Virus record (IMG/VR): IMGVR_UViG_3300050821_004582
Location: 1 to 22,665 of that record
Source of the DNA: a virus
Length of the DNA: 22,665 nucleotides
Strand: one strand, 5' to 3'
The notes under the pieces were generated by a model. The model searched no databases. It was not told where the DNA came from and saw only the letters and a program-made list of their open reading frames with translations. Shown piece by piece: positions 5,610-13,389 of the stretch (positions are counted from its first letter, which is position 1; every line of letters begins with the position of its first letter). A program made the translations under genes and the position numbers.

Positions 5610-6130
5610 CGCACGAAATCCCGCTGACCAAGGGATACGTGGCCTTGGTCGATGACGAAGACTACGCGCTCGTCTCGGCGCACAATTGGCGAGCCCGCGG
5701 TTCCGAAGATCGGAGCGTTGGGCTCTACGCGCACGCGACCATCTGCGGCCGCGATGTCCGAATGCACAACCTCATCATGTCTCCGGGCCATGGCCAGCGC
5801 GTGGACCATCGCAACGGCGATGGCCTGGACAATCGCCGCATCGCGAACTTGCGGACCTGCTCCCGGCTTCAGAACGACCAGAACAAGCGGAAGAGCGCCG
5901 CGCGACGCTTCAAGGGTCCGATGCTCTATAGAGGCAGATGGCAGGCGCAAATCTGCGTCGGCGGCCGCACGCGCTTCCTGGGCCTGTTCAAGAGCGAAAT
6001 CGTCGCTGCCCGCGCTTACGACATCGCCGCCCTCGAGCATTTTGGCGAGTTCGCAAACCTAAATTTTTCAACCCGCCATGACTGGCTCTTCCCGCACGAA
6101 CACGTCGGGATATGGCCACCGGCGGCCTGA
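5606..6130 (+). CDS. HNH endonuclease with AP2 DNA-binding domain
   Basis: 174 aa from ATG 5606 (ATGA overlap). The N-terminal half is an HNH core: MHNLIM with H54, then RVDHRNGDGLDNRRIANLR (66-83) carrying D67-H68 and N70/N76, and N90/N93. Residues about 104-154 form an AP2-type domain (YRGRWQAQICVGGRTRFLGL, then FKSEIVAARAYDIAALEHFG). HNH-AP2 fusions are a well-known family of phage homing endonucleases, in which AP2 provides DNA recognition. It sits between regulatory genes, where such elements commonly insert. The last 19 bases overlap the next frame if that uses its first ATG. Confidence 0.93.
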   Translation: MTHEIPLTKGYVALVDDEDYALVSAHNWRARGSEDRSVGLYAHATICGRDVRMHNLIMSPGHGQRVDHRNGDGLDNRRIANLRTCSRLQNDQNKRKSAARRFKGPMLYRGRWQAQICVGGRTRFLGLFKSEIVAARAYDIAALEHFGEFANLNFSTRHDWLFPHEHVGIWPPAA

Positions 6131-6456
6131 CTGAACAAGGCATAGGCGACCCGCCTGAAGAGGTCGCCGGGGAAGAAGAGGGGGCTCAGCAAATGGCTGA
6201 TTCCGACGTCGAGAACTTGTGCCCGAAAGGTGACGCACTTCGCCTCCTGAGGTGGCGCGCTGCGCAACGGCGGATCGCCCAGCACGATGCGGTGAAGAAC
6301 CATCCGCGCCGGCTCTCTGCGCTCTACCTCACCCACGCCCGCGGCTCGCGACTCGCCGCTGCCGCGGACCGCCACCCCGGTCGGGAGTGGTGGGTGCGGA
6401 GCGCCCTGGCAAGCCTCTCTCTCGCAGCTTCTCAACGCACACAGGTGTCCACGTGA
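6112..6456 (+). CDS. Hypothetical protein, 114 aa
   Basis: The end is supported by a GTGA overlap with the TetR-like gene. The start is uncertain: ATG 6112 overlaps the endonuclease gene by 19 bases, while ATG 6193 (MADSDVENLC) has a strong GAGGGGG about eight bases upstream and may be the real start. The N-terminal extension is acidic (PPEEVAGEEEGAQQ); the rest is basic and helical (ALRLLRWRAAQRRIAQHDAV, then HPRRLSALYLTHARGSRLAA). No recognisable domain. Confidence 0.5.
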   Translation: MATGGLTEQGIGDPPEEVAGEEEGAQQMADSDVENLCPKGDALRLLRWRAAQRRIAQHDAVKNHPRRLSALYLTHARGSRLAAAADRHPGREWWVRSALASLSLAASQRTQVST

Positions 6457-6773
6457 CCCGTCGTCAACTCGCCAAGATTGCGACCCGCCAGAAGGTGCTT
6501 GAGGCCGCCAAGTCCGCCTTCGAGACGCATGGCTACGAGGCCGCGACGATCCGATGGATCGCCCTTGCCGCCGGCATGTCCACCGGCGCGGTCTTCGCCA
6601 ACTTCAAGGACAAGGGCGAACTCTACGCCGAGATCTACGATCACCCCCCGATCAGCCCGGAGGTCGGCGCCCGCTTGATGCGCGCCGCCAGGGAGCTTCT
6701 GCGGTCCAATCCCGAAGTGGCCGGGGCCAGGGCGCTTGCGGCTGCGGTCACCCTTACCGGCGTGAGGGCTTGA
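6453..6773 (+). CDS. Truncated TetR-like DNA-binding protein
   Basis: 106 aa from GTG 6453 (GTGA overlap). Residues about 8-60 are a clear TetR N-terminal domain: ATRQKVLEAAKSAFETHGYE then TIRWIALAAGMSTGAVFANF and KDKGELYAEIYD. Family members are usually around 200 aa with a ligand-binding C-terminal domain; here only about 45 residues follow the HTH, so no ligand pocket is expected. It may act as a simple DNA binder or a competitor of a host regulator. A reading frame extending upstream to 6252 is the shadow of the preceding gene. Confidence 0.85.
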   Translation: MTRRQLAKIATRQKVLEAAKSAFETHGYEAATIRWIALAAGMSTGAVFANFKDKGELYAEIYDHPPISPEVGARLMRAARELLRSNPEVAGARALAAAVTLTGVRA

Positions 6774-6775
6774 TC

Positions 6776-7015
6776 ATGGAGGATCTCTTCTTCCTGGTCT
6801 GGTGCGAAGGCGGCGGCGCGCCGACCTTCAAACACTACACTTTCGCGTCAGCAAAGGCCGAAGCTGCGCGGCTAGCTCGCCTCAGCCCTGACCGGCGCTT
6901 CACCGTAATGGTCGCCGTCCAGGGTGTCGAGGTCAGCGACCTCAAGACCACGCGCTACCTCGGGACGGAGCAATCCCTGGCTGAGCGTGAGCTGGATGAA
7001 GAGGTGCCGTTCTGA
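6776..7015 (+). CDS. Hypothetical phage protein, 79 aa
   Basis: Start ATG 6776 has GAGGG eight bases upstream, two bases past the TetR-like stop; the stop overlaps the next start (TGATG). The sequence begins MEDLFFLVWCEGGGAPTFKH and continues with a helix SAKAEAARLARLSPDRRF and a strand TVMVAVQGVEV, an alpha/beta pattern seen in small phage early proteins. The acidic C-terminus (ERELDEEVPF) is typical of the group. Function unknown. Confidence 0.7.
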   Translation: MEDLFFLVWCEGGGAPTFKHYTFASAKAEAARLARLSPDRRFTVMVAVQGVEVSDLKTTRYLGTEQSLAERELDEEVPF

Positions 7016-7329
7016 TGGGCCTCTTCCCGGAGTTCGAACAGCCGGCCGCTGAGGTCTATCCGAAGGCTCCAGGCTTCCGGCGCCGCACCACCTCCAAGGC
7101 CGCGGCCGACGCCATCGCGCCCCGCGCCGTGAAGCTGAAGGAGCTGGTCCTCGCGGAGATCAAGAAGCGCGACGGCACGGCGGACGAAGTAGCCCAAAGG
7201 CTGCGTCAGACCGTCTTGGCCACGAGGCCCCGTTGCACGGAGCTAGCGAAACTCGGGCTCATCCGGGATGCCGGTATCCGCCGTTCGAACGTCAGCGGGC
7301 GGTCGGCGATCGTGTGGACCGCGCGATGA
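7015..7329 (+). CDS. Winged-helix DNA-binding phage protein
   Basis: 104 aa from ATG 7015 (TGATG overlap). After a flexible N-terminus, residues about 25-104 follow a pattern common in phage early regions: TSKAAADAIAPRAVKLKELV, DEVAQRLRQTVLATRPRCTE, LAKLGLIRDAG, and finally SGRSAIVWT. The helix-helix-recognition-helix-wing order ending in a valine/tryptophan strand indicates a winged helix. It probably regulates transcription or assists replication; the specific role is unknown. It precedes the clamp and methyltransferase block. Confidence 0.75.
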   Translation: MGLFPEFEQPAAEVYPKAPGFRRRTTSKAAADAIAPRAVKLKELVLAEIKKRDGTADEVAQRLRQTVLATRPRCTELAKLGLIRDAGIRRSNVSGRSAIVWTAR

Positions 7330-7430
7330 CCCCGGCTCAGCGCGAAATCATCGCCGATGTCGCCGCCCACGCAGATCGCGCAGGCCTCCCGCACCTTTCC
7401 CTCAACGAGGAACTCCACCATGGCCTTTGA
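7326..7430 (+). CDS. Small ORF, 34 aa
   Basis: ATG 7326 overlaps the preceding stop (ATGA) and the frame ends 11 bases inside the next gene. Product: MTPAQREIIADVAAHADRAG followed by LPHLSLNEELHHGL, a plausible short amphipathic peptide. It fills what would otherwise be a 90-base gap in a fully packed operon. Support comes only from coupling and composition. Confidence 0.45.
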   Translation: MTPAQREIIADVAAHADRAGLPHLSLNEELHHGL

Positions 7431-7779
7431 TGGCTCAACCCTTCTGTCCCGCCTGGACATGTCCGACGTCGAGAATGTCAAGGACGCCGACCACCAGCTC
7501 CGCCGTTGCGTGAGCGACGCCGACTTCGCCGCCTGGGCCCGGAAATGGGGGGGGGCGTCGATGCAAGCGCTTCGTGATGCCCCGCCAAGCGATTGGGTTG
7601 ATTCTGATGTCGTGGCGGAGGCGGAGCGCGAGGCGACCGAAGCTGAAGAGGCGCTGGCCTCCCTCAAGTTGGTGGTCGAGGCATGCGCCAATGACCTAGC
7701 GGGCATTACGGAACTTCGCTTCGACCATGTTGCGGCCAAGGTCGACGCGATCACCTCCAAACTGGAGGCCGCGCTTTGA
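7420..7779 (+). CDS. Hypothetical acidic protein, 119 aa
   Basis: Start ATG 7420, with GAGGA about nine bases upstream; the stop overlaps the clamp's TTG start (TTGA). The protein is acidic and helical, with a coiled-coil-like stretch (about residues 65-90, VVAEAEREATEAEEALASLK) and a C-terminal helix HVAAKVDAITSKLEAAL. No enzyme motif. Tight coupling to the clamp gene suggests a replication-associated role, which is inference only. Confidence 0.65.
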   Translation: MAFDGSTLLSRLDMSDVENVKDADHQLRRCVSDADFAAWARKWGGASMQALRDAPPSDWVDSDVVAEAEREATEAEEALASLKLVVEACANDLAGITELRFDHVAAKVDAITSKLEAAL

Positions 7780-8915
7780 ACCTGACCATCGAACGCGGGC
7801 CGGCCCTGGCCGCGCTGCGGCGCCTTGCCGATGTCGTGGATCGCAAGTCCACCGTCCCCATCCTGGGCAACATCGCCCTGGCTGCTGAAGGCGGAAGCCT
7901 CTGCCTTCGCGCCACCAACCTAGACATGGAGGCGAGCGAGACCTTCGGGGCCGACGTGGGCCAGGACGGCGCGCTGACTCTGCCGGCCGACAAGCTTCGG
8001 GACATCGTCAGCAACTCCGAGACCGGGTCCCAGATCAGCCTCGCGCTCTCCGAGAACGGGCTTCGCATGGCCGTGAAGTCGGGTCGTTCGCGTTTCAACG
8101 TCGCTGGACTTCCCGCCGAGGACTTCCCGGCGTTCAAGGCCGAGGATTTCGTCTCCGACTTCACCATGTCGGCAAAGACCCTGGCGGACATGGTGACCCG
8201 CGTGGCCTGGGCCATGGAGCGGTCCGACACGCTGCCGTTCGGAAACGTCTACCTGGCCGACCAGGGCGATGAACTGCACGCCGTCGGCGCGGCGCAGACC
8301 GGCATCGCGTTACGCCGCGAGCCGCTGCCCGCCGGGGCGCGCCTCAAGGCCATGATGACGCCGCGCCTGGTCGCCCACCTGATCCGCTGGCTTGGCGACG
8401 ACGAGAACGAGGTCCGCATCCTCGTGACCGGCAGCGCCTACGATGACGACGGCCCGGCGCGCCTCATCCGGTTCGAGCAGCCCGGCTCGGTGCTGACCTC
8501 GAAGCTCTTCGATGCCCCCGCCTATGTCGACTACCTCCGACACATGCCGGCGCCCAGGGAGTTCGTCGCTACGACCGACCAGGACGCCCTGAAGGCCGCG
8601 ATCAAGCGCGTCTTGATCATGTCTGAGGAGAAGTCGCGCCTGATCTCCCTTGGCTTTGCCCCGGGCTCCGTGTCGGTGCGCGTAAGAGGATCCACCCTCG
8701 GCGATGGCGAAGACGAGATCGCCGCCGATTACGACGGTCCGGAAATCCGCTTCCCGCTGTCGGCCGCTCCGCTCCTCGATGCTCTCGAGGCGCTGAAGGG
8801 CGACCGGGTCGAGATCGGCTTCAACGAAAAGCCCGATGGCGACGACGCCAAGGTTTCGATCTCCGCGCCCGTCGATCCGGCCATGTCCTGCTTCCTGATG
8901 AAGTTGAGGGGCTGA
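7776..8915 (+). CDS. dnaN: DNA polymerase III beta sliding clamp, phage-encoded
   Basis: 379 aa, close to the family's usual length. It starts at TTG 7776, overlapping the previous stop (TTGA), with GGAGG upstream. The N-terminus has the clamp pattern: ALRRLADVVDRKSTVPILGN then LRATNLDMEA. Later features also match: LPADKLRDIV, FNVAGLPAEDFPAF, SRLISLGFAPGSVSV, and the C-terminal SCFLMKLRG in place of the bacterial VMPMRL-type end. Three clamp folds are expected at about 1-120, 121-245 and 246-379. The ring tethers polymerase to DNA and recruits partners. Phage copies may favour phage polymerase use or escape host clamp regulation. No phage polymerase is seen in the window, so it probably works with host Pol III. 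Confidence 0.95.
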   Translation: MNLTIERGPALAALRRLADVVDRKSTVPILGNIALAAEGGSLCLRATNLDMEASETFGADVGQDGALTLPADKLRDIVSNSETGSQISLALSENGLRMAVKSGRSRFNVAGLPAEDFPAFKAEDFVSDFTMSAKTLADMVTRVAWAMERSDTLPFGNVYLADQGDELHAVGAAQTGIALRREPLPAGARLKAMMTPRLVAHLIRWLGDDENEVRILVTGSAYDDDGPARLIRFEQPGSVLTSKLFDAPAYVDYLRHMPAPREFVATTDQDALKAAIKRVLIMSEEKSRLISLGFAPGSVSVRVRGSTLGDGEDEIAADYDGPEIRFPLSAAPLLDALEALKGDRVEIGFNEKPDGDDAKVSISAPVDPAMSCFLMKLRG

Positions 8916-10207
8916 TGGCGTTCCATCCGGTCAGCATTCTGGTGGGCGACGTTCGTGAGCGGTTGCGCGAGCTTCCGGCGGACCATTTCGACTGCGTAGT
9001 GACCAGTCCTCCGTACTGGCAGCTCCGCGACTACAACGTCGCCGGCCAGATCGGGCTCGAGCCGACGCTCGCCGAGCACATCTCGGTCCTAGTCGCGGTT
9101 TTCGAAGAGGTTCGGCGCGTCCTGAAGCCGCACGGCACCCTGTGGGTCAACTACGGCGATTGCTTCGCCACGACACCGAACGGCCGGCCGGCCGCCGAGG
9201 GGAAAGCCCTCAGCAGCGATGACCGGACGTTCCGAGACAAGCCCGGCTCAACCATCGGCGGAGGGATCAAAGCCAAGGATCTCTGCATGGTCCCGAACCG
9301 CCTAGCCATCGCACTGCAGGATGCTGGCTGGTGGGTTCGCGGCGAGTGCATCTGGGGAAAACCTAATTCGATGCCGGACTCGTCCGGAGCGCAGCGCCCG
9401 GCCGCCGCGCACGAGAAGATCTTCATGTTCGCCAAATCCGAGGATGCGCCGATCTGGCGCGCCCGCGACACTGGCGAGCTGTCGTTCATCCCCGATCTGA
9501 CAGAGCGCTGCGCCCTGATCACCGATCCCGACCGCACCGGCGCCCGGTGGCTGCGGATCGGCTCCTATTACGACGCCAACGCCGTCCTTCAGGGCCGCTC
9601 TAGCGACGAGGACGCTAACACCTATCGTGGCGGCTCATATGTCGCCGGAGAGCCCGGCCCGCGCGCCGTTCGGGGCAACAAGCGCATCAAGATGCCGGAT
9701 GGATGGGATACGGGGTCCGGTGGTCATGGCTCGCATCACCGCGAGGGTCGCGAGAAGGGCAAGACGAGAGCGGTCGGCCCGCGTCATGAAGGCCACACCA
9801 ACCACACCGGCATAGCCAACACCCCGCGCGGTGAGGGGCGCTTCCTTCGCAACTACGAGCCCGCCCACCTCCAAGTGTGGGAGATCGCGATTGCGCCGTT
9901 CAAGGAGGCGCACTTCGCCACCTTCCCGCCGGAACTCGCAGAGCGGTGCCTGCGTGCAGGCTGCCCAGTCGATGGTCAGGTTTTGGATCCGTTCGGCGGC
10001 GCCGGGACGACCGCCCTAGTCGCGTGGCGGCTCCAGCGCGCCTGCACGCTCATCGAGTTGAACCCCGACTACGCCCAGATCACCCGTCGGCGACTGGAGA
10101 AGGATCAGAGCTTCTTCGCCGACATCCGGGTTTCCGAGCCTGACGCGCCGGCAGCGAAAGCTGAACCGGAGATCATCCATCCCACTATGTTCGGAGATGT
10201 CGCATGA
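8915..10207 (+). CDS. DNA methyltransferase, beta-type (N4-cytosine or N6-adenine)
   Basis: 430 aa from ATG 8915 (TGATG overlap). The catalytic motif IV TSPPYW is at residues 30-35, close to the N-terminus, and the AdoMet-binding motif I is at the C-terminus (DPFGGAGTTALVAWRLQ, about 357-373, followed by IELNPDYAQI). Motif IV before motif I defines the beta class. SPPY is more common in N4-cytosine enzymes and DPPY in N6-adenine ones, so N4-cytosine is slightly favoured but not settled. Residues about 245-310 (around GWDTGSGGHGSHHREGREKG) form a Gly/His/Arg-rich, probably disordered insert. No restriction endonuclease partner is adjacent, so it is a solitary phage methylase, likely protecting phage DNA. 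Confidence 0.93.
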   Translation: MAFHPVSILVGDVRERLRELPADHFDCVVTSPPYWQLRDYNVAGQIGLEPTLAEHISVLVAVFEEVRRVLKPHGTLWVNYGDCFATTPNGRPAAEGKALSSDDRTFRDKPGSTIGGGIKAKDLCMVPNRLAIALQDAGWWVRGECIWGKPNSMPDSSGAQRPAAAHEKIFMFAKSEDAPIWRARDTGELSFIPDLTERCALITDPDRTGARWLRIGSYYDANAVLQGRSSDEDANTYRGGSYVAGEPGPRAVRGNKRIKMPDGWDTGSGGHGSHHREGREKGKTRAVGPRHEGHTNHTGIANTPRGEGRFLRNYEPAHLQVWEIAIAPFKEAHFATFPPELAERCLRAGCPVDGQVLDPFGGAGTTALVAWRLQRACTLIELNPDYAQITRRRLEKDQSFFADIRVSEPDAPAAKAEPEIIHPTMFGDVA

Positions 10208-12153
10208 GCCGCAAGAAGCTCCTTGTGGCGGACCTCCTGTGCGGCGCCGGCGGCTCGTCGACCGGCTGCGAGAGAGCGCTTCGCGACCTCGGCCTGGAGA
10301 TGGAACTGGTCTGCGTGAATCACTGGGACACCGCAATCGCGACCCACACCATGAACCACCCCAAGGCCCGTCACTTCGTCCAGGACATCGCGACCGTCAG
10401 GCCGCACTTGCTCGTTCCCGAGGGCTATCTCGACCTGCTGATGGCCTCTCCCACCTGCACGCACCATTCGGTCGCGCGCGGGGGAAAGCCGACCTCCGAC
10501 CAGCAGCGCAGCGACCCCTGGCACATCATCACATGGCTGACAGAACTTCGGGTCAAGCGGATCATCATCGAAAACGTGTGGGAGTTCACCGGTTGGGGTC
10601 CGGTCGATCCGAAGACCGGCAAGCCGATCCCCGCTCGTAAGGGCGAGTACTTCAACGCCTGGATCGAGACCTTGCGACGCCTGGGTTTCGATCCGGAATG
10701 GAAAAAGCTGAACGCCGCTGACTACGGCGATGCGACCACGCGCCAGCGGTTCATCCTGATGGCCCGCAGCGACCGTCGTCGCGTCGCGTGGCCGATGCCG
10801 ACGCACACCAAGCGGTCAGACGGCGACGGCCTGTCGCTGATGCCTCACATCAAGCCCTGGCGCTCGGCGCGCGAGATCATCGACTGGGAACTCAAGGGAA
10901 AGTCGATCTTCGGCCGCAAAAAGGATCTGGCCCCGAAAACCATGGAGCGCATCTACGCCGGCGCCGTGAAGTTCAAGTGGCCGGAGCCCTATCTGGTGAT
11001 CCTGCGCCAACACATGGCCGGCATGAGCGTCGATGGGCCTCTGCCGGTGATCGCGGCGAACGGCACGCATATCGGTCTCGCGCAGCCGGTCATCGGAAAC
11101 CTGAGGAAGGGCACAGCCCCAGTCAGCGTTGACGCGCCGCTTCCGACCCAGTCCATCCACGCAAGCATGTTCGCGGCCGAGCCGATCATCCTGTCTCAGC
11201 ACAACAGCGGCGCGGCTCGCTCGGCAGGCGACCCATTGCCGACCATCACCACGGGCGGCGCTGGCGCAGAAGATCATCCGGGGTGCGCGCGGCCGATGCT
11301 CGTCGAGCCCTTCATTCTCAGCCGCTTCGGTGAGGGATATGGCGAGACCCGGGCGCACTCGGTCGAAGAGCCCATGCCGACCAGCAGCGCGCGTGGCGCC
11401 GGCTACCTGATCGAGCCCGAGCCCTTCGTGCTTAGCCAGGCGTCCGGCGGCGCGCCGCGCGGCGTAGAAGACCCTATCCCGACCCAGACGGGCGGCGGTT
11501 CTGGCGGCGCGCATGCGCTGATCTCACCATATTACGGGAACGGTTCCGGAGAGACCTGCTGCTCTGATGCGGAACCGCTTCCGACAGTGACGTCCAAGGG
11601 CCGCTTCGGCGTGGTCGTGCCGGTCACTCACTCGACTGGCGGCCATCAGGCTATCGACGTCGAACAGCCTCTCCCGACGCTGACGACGGCCAAGGGTGGT
11701 GAGTTCGCAGTCGTGATGCCGGTGACCCACGACGACGCCAGCGATCGCGTGCGCGACGTCATCGAGCCTCTCCCGACCATCACCGGCGCGAACCGCGGCG
11801 AGTTGGCCTTCATCACCGCCCAGCACGGCGAGCGCCCTGGCCAAGCGCCTCGAGTCCACAGCGTTGACAGCCCCACGCCCACGATTGCCGCCACAGGCCA
11901 CGTCGATCTGGTCGTGACGACCGATGGCTACGACATCCTGTTCCGGATGCTGGAGCCGCACGAGCTGGCGGCGGCCATGGGCTTCACCAGCGACGACCAG
12001 AGCTACGAGTTCGCCGGGACCAAGACCGACCAGATCAAGCAGATCGGCAACGCGGTGTCGGTGGCCAAGATGAAGGCCTGCGTCGGGGCGCTGATGGCCG
12101 ACGCTGTTCCGAGGCCTAGGGCTGTTCAGAAGCCGGCGAGGGCCGCGGCATGA
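10204..12153 (+). CDS. C5-cytosine methyltransferase with nine-unit repeat region
   Basis: 649 aa (typical single-specificity enzymes are about 330-480) from ATG 10204 (ATGA overlap). Catalytic motifs: motif I DLLCGAGGSS (10-19), motif IV SPTCTHHS with the nucleophile C85 (PTC replaces the usual PPC), motif VI ENV (123-125), motif VIII RQRF (180-183) and motif X GNAVS (615-619). Between VIII/IX and X, residues about 278-573 hold nine units of 31-46 residues. Each is built on a P-[LMIT]-P-[TV] core such as EPLPTITG or EQPLPTLTT followed by a short hydrophobic strand such as FAVVMPVTH. A single copy of this unit normally lies at the target-recognition region, so repeated target domains are suggested. 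It is probably a protective or multi-specific DNA methylase. Confidence 0.93.
   Translation: MSRKKLLVADLLCGAGGSSTGCERALRDLGLEMELVCVNHWDTAIATHTMNHPKARHFVQDIATVRPHLLVPEGYLDLLMASPTCTHHSVARGGKPTSDQQRSDPWHIITWLTELRVKRIIIENVWEFTGWGPVDPKTGKPIPARKGEYFNAWIETLRRLGFDPEWKKLNAADYGDATTRQRFILMARSDRRRVAWPMPTHTKRSDGDGLSLMPHIKPWRSAREIIDWELKGKSIFGRKKDLAPKTMERIYAGAVKFKWPEPYLVILRQHMAGMSVDGPLPVIAANGTHIGLAQPVIGNLRKGTAPVSVDAPLPTQSIHASMFAAEPIILSQHNSGAARSAGDPLPTITTGGAGAEDHPGCARPMLVEPFILSRFGEGYGETRAHSVEEPMPTSSARGAGYLIEPEPFVLSQASGGAPRGVEDPIPTQTGGGSGGAHALISPYYGNGSGETCCSDAEPLPTVTSKGRFGVVVPVTHSTGGHQAIDVEQPLPTLTTAKGGEFAVVMPVTHDDASDRVRDVIEPLPTITGANRGELAFITAQHGERPGQAPRVHSVDSPTPTIAATGHVDLVVTTDGYDILFRMLEPHELAAAMGFTSDDQSYEFAGTKTDQIKQIGNAVSVAKMKACVGALMADAVPRPRAVQKPARAAA
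11035..11925 (+). repeat. Degenerate tandem repeat encoding nine PLPT units
   Basis: Protein-level repeat within the C5 methyltransferase. PxPT-type cores occur near 11038, 11132, 11228, 11367, 11468, 11570, 11665, 11764 and 11869, roughly 95-140 bases apart. The DNA copies are clearly diverged, so this is an old or diversifying expansion, unlike the near-identical array at 3-290. Confidence 0.75.
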
Positions 12154-12206
12154 CCTATCGCAAAAGCGTCCTCCTCATCCTTGAGCGGGAAGGGGTGACC
12201 AGGTGA
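12150..12206 (+). CDS. 18-codon coupling ORF (tentative)
   Basis: Product MTYRKSVLLILEREGVTR. Its ATG overlaps the methyltransferase stop (ATGA) and its stop overlaps the next gene's GTG start (GTGA). It therefore bridges a gap that would otherwise break the chain of translational coupling. It also spans the AAGGGG that serves the downstream GTG. It may be a real small protein or only a ribosome-delivery peptide. Confidence 0.35.
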   Translation: MTYRKSVLLILEREGVTR

Positions 12207-12520
12207 ACTCCCCCTGCCTCTTCCTCCAGCGCCTGGGCGTCGACAACCTCGACACCCCCAGCAAGCCCACCATGCCCACCATGCCCACCATGCGCCAGAT
12301 CGCCCAAGAGGTCGCCCAGCGCCATCAGCTCACCTTGGAGCGCCTACTCGGCCCGGAGGTGGAGCGCCGCGTCTCCTGGCCACGGCAGGAGGCCATGGCG
12401 GCGATCTACGCGATGGGTGGCCGAAGTTATCCGCAGATCGGCCGGTTCTTCCATCGCCACCACGCCACGGTGATCCATGCGGTGCGGCAGGTCGACAAGC
12501 GCCAGGGCGCCGCCAAGTGA
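12203..12520 (+). CDS. Stand-alone DnaA domain IV-like protein
   Basis: 105 aa from GTG 12203 (GTGA overlap, AAGGGG upstream). Residues about 30-98 match the C-terminal DNA-box-binding domain of DnaA: RQIAQEVAQRHQLTLERLLG, then RQEAMAAIYAMGGRSYPQIG and RFFHRHHATVIHAVRQVDKR with the signature H-x-TVIHA. The AAA+ ATPase and DnaB-contact domains are absent. It could mark a phage origin, titrate DnaA boxes, or regulate transcription. A run of three in-frame ATGs (12272, 12281, 12290) encodes PTMPTMPTM just before the domain, so a shorter start at 12290 is possible. Its neighbours are replication genes. Confidence 0.9.
   Translation: MNSPCLFLQRLGVDNLDTPSKPTMPTMPTMRQIAQEVAQRHQLTLERLLGPEVERRVSWPRQEAMAAIYAMGGRSYPQIGRFFHRHHATVIHAVRQVDKRQGAAK
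12266..12292 (+). repeat. 9-bp triplicate CCCACCATG
   Basis: Three perfect head-to-tail copies of CCCACCATG inside the DnaA-like gene, encoding PTM three times. Each copy supplies an in-frame ATG. This could be simple slippage expansion or a set of alternative starts. Confidence 0.85.
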
Positions 12521-13389
12521 CCAAGTGGCACCCCCGAGAGCACACGAAGGCCCTGCGCGGAATGCAAGCGCTCACGCTTGAGGAGCGCGGCGCCTACAAC
12601 ACCTGCCTTGATCTGATCTACGAGCGCGAGGGACCCATCCCTGACGACGGTCGCTGGCTCGCCGGATGGATGGGTTGCAGCGTTCGGAAGTGGACCTCCC
12701 TGCGTGCCTCCCTGGTCGTCAAGGGAAAGCTTTTTGAGATCAGCCTGAATGGAATCCCGTCCCTGATGAACGACCGCGCCGTTACCGAACTCAAAAACCA
12801 ATCGGAACGGTCGCGAACCCTCTCCGAAATTGGCGCGAAAGGTGGAAATAAAACCGCTGAAACGCGCAATAAGCATAGAAAAAACAGCGAGGTTGAGCAA
12901 GCATCCGGTGCGCCTTCGCTAAACCTATCTACAGGTACATCTACAGAGACAAGTACATCTATCGCCGACGACTCCGCGAGTGTGCCCGATTGGTCGGCCC
13001 GGCTGGATGAGGCGACCAGGGCTGGAGGCGATGGCCTGGACCGAACGTCCACCGGCCTGATGCACGCCAAGGATCTGCAGGCCCTTTGCGAGCCCCTGGC
13101 CGGCGAGCCCTGCGAGTGGGGGGAAGTCCTCGACGCCGTCCGGATGTGCGCCGCCCGCGCCAAGGTTCGCGGCAAGCCGATCCGATCATGGTCATGGGTC
13201 CGAGAGGACGCCCTGGCTCTCCGCGACAAGCGCCTCAACTCCCAGCTTCCGCCCCCCGAGAATCCCCATGAACGATCTCACCACAACTCAGGCCCAACCG
13301 CTCGCGAAGACCGCCTCGGCAGAAGTCTCCGAGGCCTTATGGCAGCGGTTGACGAACGCGAGTCTGACCTGGGCCGAGGCGGTGCATGA
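12517..13389 (+). CDS. DUF1376 (YdaU-like) replication-region protein
   Basis: 290 aa from GTG 12517 (GTGA overlap). The N-terminal 90 residues carry the DUF1376 pattern: WHPREHTKALRGMQALTLEE, RGAYNTCLDLIYEREGPIPD, DGRWLAGWMGCSVRKW and KLFEISLNGIPSLMNDRAV. A Lys/Asn/Ser/Thr-rich, probably disordered linker (about 95-150) leads to a second helical region containing GKPIRSWSWVREDALALRDK. DUF1376 proteins occupy the lambda O-like slot in many temperate phages and are presumed to act in replication initiation. Its last 122 bases overlap the next frame. Confidence 0.85.
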   Translation: MTKWHPREHTKALRGMQALTLEERGAYNTCLDLIYEREGPIPDDGRWLAGWMGCSVRKWTSLRASLVVKGKLFEISLNGIPSLMNDRAVTELKNQSERSRTLSEIGAKGGNKTAETRNKHRKNSEVEQASGAPSLNLSTGTSTETSTSIADDSASVPDWSARLDEATRAGGDGLDRTSTGLMHAKDLQALCEPLAGEPCEWGEVLDAVRMCAARAKVRGKPIRSWSWVREDALALRDKRLNSQLPPPENPHERSHHNSGPTAREDRLGRSLRGLMAAVDERESDLGRGGA

